Positions 8,997-16,036 of a DNA stretch of 64,000 nucleotides are shown here, in pieces. The notes below the pieces were generated by a model. The model saw only the letters and a list, made by a program, of their open reading frames with translations, had not been told where the DNA came from and made no database searches. Within the stretch, counting starts at the first letter, position 1, and each line of letters starts with the position of its first letter. This DNA is from DASZJY01 sp036260255. GTDB taxonomy: Bacteria; Actinomycetota; Acidimicrobiia; Acidimicrobiales; AC-14. The stretch covers positions 17,641 through 81,640 of the forward strand of contig DATAAF010000057.1 of assembly GCA_036260255.1 (NCBI GenBank), given 5' to 3'. The position numbers and the translations under genes are program-made.

Positions 8997-9029
8997 AGGT
9001 GTGCCGAAGAACCGTTCTTCGGCACACCT
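8997..9029 (-). promoter_or_regulatory. Perfect 15-bp inverted repeat, probable metalloregulator operator for the iron importer
   Basis: Arms AGGTGTGCCGAAGAA and TTCTTCGGCACACCT are exact reverse complements around a 3-bp centre, 16 bp upstream of the binding-protein start. Each arm is itself nearly palindromic (TTAGG-TGTG-CCGAA), resembling a DtxR/IdeR/MntR-type half-box, so two dimers could bind side by side. A TAAGGT that could serve as a -10 overlaps the outer edge of the repeat. A hairpin acting as an RNA leader is the alternative. The regulator is not in the window. Confidence 0.6.
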
Positions 9030-9135
9030 TACTACCGGGCCCGGTGGGCCATCCGGTGCGAGGGTGCCATCCGGGCACCGGGAATCGGGCCGGGCCGGCG
9101 GTACCCTGGGGTGCGGACCGCAAAGGGGGATTTCG

Positions 9136-9954
9136 ATGAAGCTCGGGGTCGTAGGCAAGGGCGGGGTGGGCAAGACCACCTTGGCGTCGCTCATCTGCAT
9201 GGAGTACGCCGACCGCGGCCGGCGGGTCGTGGCCATCGACACCGACTCCAACCCCAACCTGGCCATGAGCCTCGGCCTCGACGAGGAGACCGCCAACCAC
9301 GCGCCCCTCGTCCCCCGCTCGCTGGTGGTCGGCCCGGGCAGCGGGAACCTCACGCCCGCCGCCCTGCTCGAGGAGTACGGGTTGCCCACGCCGGCCGGCG
9401 TGACGCTGCTCCACGCCATGCGGGTCGAGCAGGCGGGCGCCGGGTGCACCTGCGTCTCCCACGCCACCGTCCGCAGCCTGCTCGGCATGGCCATGGACGA
9501 GCACGCCGACGTCACCCTGGTCGACATGGAGGCGGGGCTCGAGCACCTGAGCCGCTCGGGCGGAACGCTGGCCTACGCCGACGTGCTCCTCATGGTGATG
9601 GAGCCGACCCGGAAGTCGATCCTCACCGCCGCCCGCACCGTGCCCCTGGCCGAGGAGCTGGGCATCCCGCGGGTGTACGGCGTCGGCAACAAGGCCAAGC
9701 TGCCGGCCGACGCCGAGTTCTTCACGAGCGTCGCTGCCGAGTACGGGGTCCCCCTCGCCGGCATCGTCCCCTTCGACGCGGCCGTCCCCCAGGCCGACCG
9801 GGCGGGCACTCCGCTGGCCGCCGGCCAAGGCGACGAGGTCCGCGCCGCGGTCGCCCGGATCATCGACGTGGTGGAGTCGGAGGACGAGCAGCGTGCCGCC
9901 CTCCAGCGCCAGCGGGACAACCTCCAGCGTCGGATCGCGCTTCTCCAGAGCTAG
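9136..9954 (+). CDS. CooC-like P-loop ATPase (metallocentre maturation family)
   Basis: A 272-residue MinD/CooC-family ATPase. GKGGVGKTT (residues 8-16) is a deviant Walker A, DTDSNPN follows, and VDMEAGLEHLSR carries the switch Asp. A C-T-C pair (Cys104, Cys106) sits where CooC proteins have the CxC motif that binds nickel between subunits. In CO dehydrogenase systems such proteins help insert nickel, but no CODH gene is in the window, so the client is unknown. The C-terminal 30 residues are Gln/Arg-rich and probably helical. AAAGGGGGA precedes the ATG by 6 nt. Confidence 0.82.
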   Translation: MKLGVVGKGGVGKTTLASLICMEYADRGRRVVAIDTDSNPNLAMSLGLDEETANHAPLVPRSLVVGPGSGNLTPAALLEEYGLPTPAGVTLLHAMRVEQAGAGCTCVSHATVRSLLGMAMDEHADVTLVDMEAGLEHLSRSGGTLAYADVLLMVMEPTRKSILTAARTVPLAEELGIPRVYGVGNKAKLPADAEFFTSVAAEYGVPLAGIVPFDAAVPQADRAGTPLAAGQGDEVRAAVARIIDVVESEDEQRAALQRQRDNLQRRIALLQS

Positions 9955-10489
9955 CTCTTCGCCCTCGGAACCAGAGGTTCCTCGACGAGCTACATCGTCG
10001 AGCGGGTCAGTCCCCGACGTTCAGACCGCGGCGCCGTGGAGTGCCCTTTCGACGGCGTAGGCGCGGGCCACCGGAGGCGACGAGGCGGTGGGCGCAGCCG
10101 GGTTCCCGATCCGACGGGCCCGGACCGAGAAGCACGCCCCTCGACGGCCCGGGCTCGTTCCGCCGCATCCGGAGATCGAGCAACTGCGTTGCGGCTCTGG
10201 TTCCCCGTCACATCCCGAACGACGAGCCGCACTCACCGGGAACGCCCCAGCCGACGCGCCCCCGATGGCGAGGATCGCCGGAGCGGTCCGGCCGGGTGCT
10301 CAACCTGCGCGGGAGTCTATCGTGCCGCTCGAGAGAAGAGCATGGAGCGCGGTGATTTCGGTCACACGCGCCGAATGGCAAGCGGTCGTCGCCCCTCGTC
10401 GATCGCCCGTTTTCCCATCGGCGCGCGCCGGTCAGCGGCCGTCAATAGGCGAAATGGTCACCTGGGCACGAGCGACGGCCGCCATGTCG
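9955..10489. other. Gene-free stretch of 535 nt
   Basis: No reading frame here has plausible composition: all long frames are Arg/Pro-rich and unlike the neighbours. The one signal I see is GGTGA-TTTCGG-TCACA at 10351-10366, close to a CRP/FNR-type site (TGTGA-N6-TCACA) but not near the start of any recognised gene. Confidence 0.5.
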
Positions 10490-10657
10490 CTAGAACCAGC
10501 GGCGGCGACGGGGGACGGGCTCCTCGTAGACGACGTCGTCGTCGTAGACGGGCCGAGCCGGGCGGCGGTAGTAGCCCCGCCCGAGACGACCCCGCCCCAG
10601 ACGACCAACGGCGGCGGCGATGAGGAAGATGATCAGGAGCAGCACCAGAAGTTCCAT
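10490..10657 (-). CDS. Small single-pass membrane protein, 55 aa
   Basis: A membrane helix occupies residues 1-18 (MELLVLLLIIFLIAAAVG), followed by an Arg/Gly/Tyr-rich tail with an acidic patch (YDDDVVYEEP) and a basic end RRRRWF. The ATG at 10657 puts the helix at the extreme N-terminus; an upstream start would add 13 polar residues. Probably a small inner-membrane protein with its basic tail in the cytoplasm. No function is assignable. It lies alone between the gene-free stretch and the pilin gene. Confidence 0.6.
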   Translation of the reverse strand: MELLVLLLIIFLIAAAVGRLGRGRLGRGYYRRPARPVYDDDVVYEEPVPRRRRWF

Positions 10658-10838
10658 GCCTGGAGATTCCCCAACGCTGCGTCGCGGCAAACTCACGCTC
10701 CGTGACAGGGCGGGGCCCCGCGGCCCGGGAGTGCCGCGAGGCCCCTGGCAGCCCCCCTATCCGCACGGAGGACCAGCGAGATGCGGGAGGGCTGCCTCGT
10801 CCCCCATCGGCGGAACCGACGGAAAGCTGTAGTTCCCG

Positions 10839-11042
10839 TCAGGCGGCGACAATGCGCTCGGCGATGGCGACGAAGAGGGCCCGGATCGACCCGCCCATCC
10901 ACGTGAGGGCGGCCAGGCTGACCATGGCCAACAGCGAGATCAGGAGCGCGTACTCGACCAGCCCGGCGCCCCGTTCGTCGCCGCGCCACGGGCGTCGCAG
11001 GGGACGGACGGCGCCGTCGGCGCCGGCGTTGCAGCTCGACAT
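10839..11042 (-). CDS. Flp-family type IVb pilin
   Basis: A 67-residue prepilin. A short basic leader ends in DERGAGLVEYALLISLLAMVS, the conserved Flp motif in which cleavage by a TadV-type peptidase leaves a mature pilin beginning near the Gly-Leu-Val-Glu-Tyr segment; Glu at +5 is present. A hydrophobic assembly helix fills the rest. Two adjacent ATGs (11042, 11045) are possible starts. No tad/cpa assembly gene adjoins it, so it would depend on a locus elsewhere or be an orphan copy. Confidence 0.8.
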   Translation of the reverse strand: MSSCNAGADGAVRPLRRPWRGDERGAGLVEYALLISLLAMVSLAALTWMGGSIRALFVAIAERIVAA

Positions 11043-11161
11043 CATCCACCTCGTCCACGTTGAGCGAACGCCCGGCACGTGCAGGATCGGCGGGGAGCTC
11101 GAAAAGCTTGAAGCGGTCCTTCCGGCCCCCGGCGGCCTACTGTCCCGGGGGCGGAGGGGTG

Positions 11162-12301
11162 ATGAGCGACCAGCACGACAGCCCGGCCAGCGTGGCCAGC
11201 CGGCGCGAAGAGATGGCGGTCAAGCTGCGGTTGCTGCGCTCCTGGCTCGAACGCCACTCCCTCGAGGGCGTGCTGATCGGGTCGCAGGCCGGGTTCGCTT
11301 GGGTCACCGCGGGCGGCGAGAGTCACGTGTCGTTGGCCCAGGAGGCGGGGGCGGCGTCGGTGCTGGTCACCGTCTACGACGCCTTCCTCCTGTGCGCCAA
11401 CATCGAGTTGGCCCGCTTCGGCGACGAGCAGGTGGCCGGGCTGGGGCTGACCCTCGAGGAGTGGCCCTGGCACGAGCCGGAGGGCGGCCGTGCGCTGCTC
11501 GAGCGCCTGTGCCGTCCCGACCGGGTCGTCTCCGACCTCGGCGCTCAGGGCCTGGCGCCTGCCCCGCCCGATCTCGCCCGTCTCCGGCGCACGCTGCTGC
11601 CGAGCGAGGTGGGCCGCTACCGCCACCTCGGGGCCGATGCCGCCGAGGCGGTGGAGACGGCGTGCCGGGCGGTGCGCCCGGGCGACAGCGAGCTCGACGT
11701 CGCCGCCCGGGTCGCCTCGGAGTGCCGCCGGCGCGACATCCTGGCCCTCGTCAACCTGGTCGGCGGCGACGGGCGCATCGACCGGTACCGCCACCCGCTG
11801 CCGACCACCCATCGGGTCGAGCGGGTCCTGCTGGTGGCCTTGACCGGCCGGCGCCACGGGCTCCACGCCTCGCTGACGCGCATCGTGGCCTTCGGCCCTC
11901 CGGATGCCGAGCGGGCGGCGCGCCACCGGGCGGTCGCCCGTGTCGACGCCCGCATGCTCCTCGAGAGCCGGCCCGGCGCCACCCTGGCCGAGGTGCTGGC
12001 GGCCGGGATCGAGCAGTACGAGCGTGAGGGTTTCCCCGGCCAGTGGCGGCTCCACCACCAGGGCGGGCTCACCGGCTACGCCGGGCGGGAGGTCTTCGCC
12101 ACACCGTCCGCCGACCACCGCCTGCAGACCGCACAGGCGGTGGCCTGGAACCCCTCGATCACCGGCACCAAGTCGGAGGACACCGCCCTCGTCACCGACG
12201 CCGGTCCCCAGCTGCTCACCCGTTCGCCCGACTGGCCACGGGTCACCGTCGAGCTGCCGCAGGGGGCGGTCGACCGCCCAATCCTGCTCTCCGGCGGCTG
12301 A
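11162..12301 (+). CDS. M24-family peptidase homologue (aminopeptidase P / creatinase fold)
   Basis: A 379-residue protein with the two-domain creatinase layout. The N-terminal half (to about residue 140) resembles the aminopeptidase P accessory domain, and the C-terminal half carries HHQGGLTGYAGRE (about 300) and AWNPSITGTKSEDTALV (about 335), typical of an uncharacterised M24 subgroup. The two Asp metal ligands of classical members are not evident: the corresponding region reads GGDGRIDRYRHPLPT. Either a different metal set or loss of peptidase activity is possible. ATG at 11162 after GGAGGGG; a GTG one codon earlier is equally placed. Confidence 0.75.
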   Translation: MSDQHDSPASVASRREEMAVKLRLLRSWLERHSLEGVLIGSQAGFAWVTAGGESHVSLAQEAGAASVLVTVYDAFLLCANIELARFGDEQVAGLGLTLEEWPWHEPEGGRALLERLCRPDRVVSDLGAQGLAPAPPDLARLRRTLLPSEVGRYRHLGADAAEAVETACRAVRPGDSELDVAARVASECRRRDILALVNLVGGDGRIDRYRHPLPTTHRVERVLLVALTGRRHGLHASLTRIVAFGPPDAERAARHRAVARVDARMLLESRPGATLAEVLAAGIEQYEREGFPGQWRLHHQGGLTGYAGREVFATPSADHRLQTAQAVAWNPSITGTKSEDTALVTDAGPQLLTRSPDWPRVTVELPQGAVDRPILLSGG

Positions 12302-12357
12302 CCGGCCGGCGGGGCAGGCTCTACGCTCTCGGCCGTCCGTCGACCAGGAGGAACCGC

Positions 12358-12783
12358 ATGCGCCGTCGCACCATCGCCCCACTGGCCGCCCTCGCCCTCG
12401 CCGGCGTGCTGGCCGGCGCGTCGCCCGCGGGCGCCGTCACCCGGACGTTCACGGTCGTGATGACCGGCGGCGAGGAGACGCCCGTCGGCGACCTCGACGG
12501 CTCGGGCGTCGCCCGTTTCACGATCAACACCGACACCAACCGGATCTGCTACGTGATCCGGGTGTCGGGGATCGCCCCGTCGTTCGCCGCCCACATCCAC
12601 GTCGCCCCGCGCGGCGAGCCCGGCCCCGTCGTCGTGCCGCTGGCCTCGCCCACCCGAGGCCGCGCCTCTGGCTGCGTCACCGACGCCGACGCCGACGCCA
12701 TCGCCTCCGACCCGGCCAACTACTACGTCAACGTGCACAACCAGCCGTTCCCCGGCGGGGCGCTGCGGGCGCAGCTGGCCTGA
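12358..12783 (+). CDS. Secreted CHRD-domain protein
   Basis: A 141-residue protein with a Sec signal peptide (about residues 1-26, cleavage after SPAGA) and one CHRD domain: FTVVMTGGEETPVGDLDGSG at the start, AAHIHVAPRGEPGPVVVPL in the middle and NYYVNVHNQPFPGGALRAQLA at the end, all family hallmarks. CHRD proteins are extracytoplasmic beta domains related to chordin repeats; their bacterial role is unknown. AGGAGG lies 7 nt before the ATG. A second, longer CHRD gene is at 53760. Confidence 0.88.
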   Translation: MRRRTIAPLAALALAGVLAGASPAGAVTRTFTVVMTGGEETPVGDLDGSGVARFTINTDTNRICYVIRVSGIAPSFAAHIHVAPRGEPGPVVVPLASPTRGRASGCVTDADADAIASDPANYYVNVHNQPFPGGALRAQLA

Positions 12784-12820
12784 CCGGCGGCCCGCGGCCG
12801 GCCGCCGCCGGCCGTTCAGG

Positions 12821-13234
12821 TCAGGAGCGGCTCCGGCGGGTGGAGGCGGCCGTCGAGCGACGCGTGCCGGTGCTGCCGCCGCCGGTGGCGCGGGCACGGG
12901 TAGTGGCCGGCTTGGTGGCGGTGCTGCCGCTGCGGCTCCGAGAGCCCGAGCTGCGCGCCCGCTTGGGGCGGGCCGGAGCCTCCGGCTCCTCGACAGCGCT
13001 CTCCTGGGCGACGGGCTCGGCGGGAGCGGGCGGCTCCTCCACGGCGGTCTCGGCCGTGGGTGCGGGGGTGGGGGCGGCGTCGTCGGCGGGCGGCTGCTTG
13101 CCGTGCAGACCACCGAGCAGCGTCCACGACTCCGGCGGCGGGTTCTTGCCGGCGCGGACCATCGTCTCCCACTGCTCGGTCACCTCCCGCTCGATGTCCT
13201 GGACGTTGACCTTGCGGGGGAACAGTGATCTCAT
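12821..13234 (-). CDS. Hypothetical protein with histone-like Ala/Ser/Arg/Thr tail
   Basis: A 137-residue protein in two parts. The N-terminal 45 residues (MRSLFPRKVNVQDIEREVTEQW, then ESWTLLGGLHGKQ) look folded and amphipathic. The remainder is low-complexity: Pro/Ala/Glu-rich to about residue 88, then strongly basic with SRSRSGSTATKPATTRARA-type repeats. The basic tail could bind DNA or polyphosphate in the cytoplasm. There is no signal peptide. I do not recognise the family. Confidence 0.6.
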   Translation of the reverse strand: MRSLFPRKVNVQDIEREVTEQWETMVRAGKNPPPESWTLLGGLHGKQPPADDAAPTPAPTAETAVEEPPAPAEPVAQESAVEEPEAPARPKRARSSGSRSRSGSTATKPATTRARATGGGSTGTRRSTAASTRRSRS

Positions 13235-13411
13235 GAGCGATCCTTCGTGAGGCGTAGGCGGACGGATGCGGCGAGCGTGGGGCGGCCGTGCCGCGGATTG
13301 ACCGGAAGCTGAGCGCGGGCCCGCGAGATTTCCCGCGACGAATCAGTACCGGTACCGGTTCCATTGTCGCGTAGGGCTCGTTTGCCCGCCACCGAAGTCT
13401 TTTCGGCCGGA

Positions 13412-15094
13412 CTACTCGGGCGCTGAAGGGGGAGGGGCCGCATCACCCTCCCGGGGCGGCTCGAGAGGGGCGTACGGCGCACTCTCGGCCGGCGGCTCCT
13501 TCCACTGGTAGGGAACGAGGTCGGGGCCGACCCGGCGGGCGGGCCCGTCGGCGCCGGAAGCCTGGTGGTGGAACAGGTGAGCGGCGTACCAGATGACGAC
13601 GTCCTGGCGCTCGACGGACTCGGCCGAGAGGTAGCCGTCGAGCTGGGCCCGCGAGAGCAGGGGATCGGTGGTGAACCCCTGGTCGTCGTCCACCTCGTCG
13701 GTGTGGTGACGCAGGATCCAGACGTCGCCGGCGCCGTAGTCGTCGGCCACGCCGTCGCCCTCACCGGGGACGATGGCGTAGCCCTGCGACGCCCTGATGT
13801 TGCGGATGCGCCAGTAGCGCCCGTGTGCAGGGTCGCGCCGGCGGCGTACCTCGTAGTGCACGGTGTGCCAGTTGGCGGTGCCGAGGACGGGCGGGTCGTT
13901 GTACTCCTGCACGACGTTGCCGTCGGCCCCGAGCACGTCGAAGTCGAGCCGCCAGTAGGCGTGGTGGTCGTGGGCCGTGCAGGTGCAGGGGTTGCGGGCG
14001 GCGGTGGCACCGAAGCGCGGGCGGATGGTGCCGTCGGCGTGCAGCCGCCACTCGCACACGTACCGGTGCCAGCCGGCGTCCAGCTGGCTGACGATCACCA
14101 GCTCGTCGCCGTCGAGCCAGAGGGCGACGCCCCGGAAGTCGCCGTCGTCCACACCGCTCTCGAGCACCGTCTGGGGTGGCGACGAGCAGAGCCGGAAGCC
14201 GGGGACGGGGTCTTCGCCGCCGGCGGCGAAGCAGCTCTCCTGGTGCTGCCACGCCCGGAACGCCGGACCGCAGCCCGCCTCGGCCCCCTCGGCGCCGTAG
14301 CGCAGGTTCACGATCGGGAGGTGACCCCGGTAGAGGACGCGCTGCGACTTGTAGTCGACGTTGCGGAGCTCGACCCCCGAGCCGTTGATCCCCGAGGAGG
14401 CCTGGGGGCGGACGACGACCAGGTCCCACAGCACGCCGTCGCCCCGCCGCACCCGGACACGGGCCTGGCTGGCGCCGGCCGGCGGGGCGCAGCTCTGCCC
14501 GGGCGGCACGCCGCAGTCCGCCGTCGCGTGGGTGGGCACCCCGAGCACGTCGGTGAGCACCTCGCCGTCGGAGGTGCGCACCCCGACGACGCGGTGCTGG
14601 GGCTGCGGCCCGCCGGTACGGACGCCGACGGTGACCACCCGCTCGACGGTGCCGTCGGGCAGCTCCACGTTGGCGAGCGGCGGCATCGGCCGGTAGGTCG
14701 TGACCTCGTCGCCCTCGAGGAGGTGGCGGTGGCGATGGTCGTCGCGCAGCACGGACACCGCCCAGGCGAACTCGTCGTCGGTCGGCGGCCACTGCTCGGC
14801 GGAGGGGACCAGCACGAGGTCGGCGGGGTCGTCGAGCGGCCCGTTGACCCTCACCGAGCGCCCGGTGACGGTGTCGTGCACGATCGTGAGGAACCAGGGG
14901 TCGTCGCCGTCCTTGTCGTCCACGTCGAACCCCACCATCCAGAGGTCGGAGGCGGGGAAGTGCTGGCGCAGCATCGGGTGGGCGAGGATCGCCCGCGACG
15001 CCCGGGCCATCGCCTGCTCCTGGCTGTCCTCCGAGGTGACCTCGACGGTCAGCGGGGCGTGGCCGTCCGGCTCGGTCGGCGCGGTGTCGGACAT
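13412..15094 (-). CDS. Copper amine oxidase homologue lacking the topaquinone tyrosine
   Basis: A 560-residue protein resembling the catalytic part of copper amine oxidases. QRVLYRGHLPIVNLRYG (251-267) matches the VLYRASLxEMVVPYG segment of the family. H-D-H at 375-377 followed by RLDFDV matches the HxH copper ligands. DVVIWYAAHLFHH (498-510) matches the segment with the third His, probably His509. At the cofactor site, where the family reads N-Y-D-Y before a DGTI turn, this protein has W-H-R-Y (342-345), so the tyrosine that becomes topaquinone is His343. Copper may be kept while the quinone is lost, which excludes standard amine oxidation. No signal peptide; single gene. Confidence 0.72.
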   Translation of the reverse strand: MSDTAPTEPDGHAPLTVEVTSEDSQEQAMARASRAILAHPMLRQHFPASDLWMVGFDVDDKDGDDPWFLTIVHDTVTGRSVRVNGPLDDPADLVLVPSAEQWPPTDDEFAWAVSVLRDDHRHRHLLEGDEVTTYRPMPPLANVELPDGTVERVVTVGVRTGGPQPQHRVVGVRTSDGEVLTDVLGVPTHATADCGVPPGQSCAPPAGASQARVRVRRGDGVLWDLVVVRPQASSGINGSGVELRNVDYKSQRVLYRGHLPIVNLRYGAEGAEAGCGPAFRAWQHQESCFAAGGEDPVPGFRLCSSPPQTVLESGVDDGDFRGVALWLDGDELVIVSQLDAGWHRYVCEWRLHADGTIRPRFGATAARNPCTCTAHDHHAYWRLDFDVLGADGNVVQEYNDPPVLGTANWHTVHYEVRRRRDPAHGRYWRIRNIRASQGYAIVPGEGDGVADDYGAGDVWILRHHTDEVDDDQGFTTDPLLSRAQLDGYLSAESVERQDVVIWYAAHLFHHQASGADGPARRVGPDLVPYQWKEPPAESAPYAPLEPPREGDAAPPPSAPE

Positions 15095-15103
15095 GGGCCC
15101 TTT

Positions 15104-15958
15104 CTAGCCGTACCCGCCGGACGGGTCCCAGCGGATGACCGCCGCCGGCAGGGACGCAATGGGCGGTCGCAAGGCGCCGCCGGTCGTCGGCACCAGCCAC
15201 GAACGGAGCAGGCCGCCCAGCTCCCGCCTGACCTCGGCCGTGTCGGGGAGCACAAGGAGGTCGCGGTAGTCCCGGACCGCCTCGGCGAGGGTGGCGAAGC
15301 GCGTGCGGCTGGCGACCTCGACGACTTCGACCTGGGGATCGATGCCGATCTCCCGGAGCACTGCGACGGCGTCGAGCCACGTGGGCCCGGGGCGGCGGGG
15401 CGTGCCGTGGAAGTGGCGCCAGAGGGGGTCGACGACGGCGTCGGACGTGAAGGCGCCGAGGTAGAGGACGGCGTGGCGGCGAGCGACGGTGTCGAGGCCC
15501 CGTAGGAAGGCGGGGGCGTCCTCGACGATGGGCAGCACGTAGGAGGAGAAGGCCACGTCGACCGGTGCGGTGTGCCGGGCGGCGTCCGGCCAGCTTCCTT
15601 CGACCGTCCGGACATTGGTCAGGCCCTGCCGCCGGACCTCGCGCCGGAGGATGGTGAGCATGGCCCGGCTGGGGTCGAGGGCGACGACCTGGGCCACCCG
15701 CGGAGCGATGGCGAGGGCGAACCGACCGGGGCCGGAGCCGACGTCGAGCACCGTCGTGCGGGCTCCGCACAGCCTGCGCAGGCGGGCGGTAAGAGGGTCG
15801 CCCTCGGCCGTGCCCTCGAGGCGGGCGGCGAAGCGCTTGGCCCGGCGCTCCCAGTAGCGGGTGTCGGTCCGGTCATGGCCGCCGGAGAGCCGCTCGATCT
15901 CCTTCCGCCGCGCCCGGACGAGGGATCTCCAGCGCCTGGCCGCCGGTCCCATCGCCAT
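15104..15958 (-). CDS. SAM-dependent methyltransferase (class I)
   Basis: A 284-residue protein with motif I VLDVGSGPGRFALAIAP (near residue 70), an acidic end to strand 2 (VALDPS), VRTVEGSWPDA as the next SAM-contact loop and VDVAFSSYVLPIVEDAPAFL as the motif IV region. The acceptor substrate is not evident. The ATG at 15958 is the first of two close in-frame starts; it is divergent from grdE with a 78-bp gap. Whether it works with the reductase operon is open; sharing a divergent promoter region is the only link. Confidence 0.82.
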   Translation of the reverse strand: MAMGPAARRWRSLVRARRKEIERLSGGHDRTDTRYWERRAKRFAARLEGTAEGDPLTARLRRLCGARTTVLDVGSGPGRFALAIAPRVAQVVALDPSRAMLTILRREVRRQGLTNVRTVEGSWPDAARHTAPVDVAFSSYVLPIVEDAPAFLRGLDTVARRHAVLYLGAFTSDAVVDPLWRHFHGTPRRPGPTWLDAVAVLREIGIDPQVEVVEVASRTRFATLAEAVRDYRDLLVLPDTAEVRRELGGLLRSWLVPTTGGALRPPIASLPAAVIRWDPSGGYG

Positions 15959-15999
15959 CGAGGCCAGAGCCTCCCGCGAAACAGCCCCGCACGGGGCGA

Positions 16000-16030
16000 T
16001 TGCGCGAGGACTGGGGCAGCTGGCTAGCGT
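16000..16030 (+). promoter_or_regulatory. Candidate promoter of the grd operon (leaderless start)
   Basis: TTGCGC (16000-16005) and TAGCGT (16025-16030) are 19 bp apart. The -10-like hexamer ends 6 bp before the grdE ATG, which would start the transcript at or within one base of the start codon. The absence of a purine-rich ribosome site before grdE agrees with leaderless translation. No glycine riboswitch could fit in this gap. Confidence 0.45.
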
Positions 16031-16036
16031 CCGACC

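Noticed and set aside
10036..10705. Long plus-strand frames over the gene-free stretch and the small membrane protein
   Set aside because: Arg/Pro-rich composition, no domain, no ribosome site, and they run antisense to the better-supported minus-strand small protein.
15959..16036. Glycine riboswitch ahead of the grd operon
   Set aside because: Only 78 bp separate the divergent starts, and no tandem aptamer-like pairing is present; the promoter appears leaderless.
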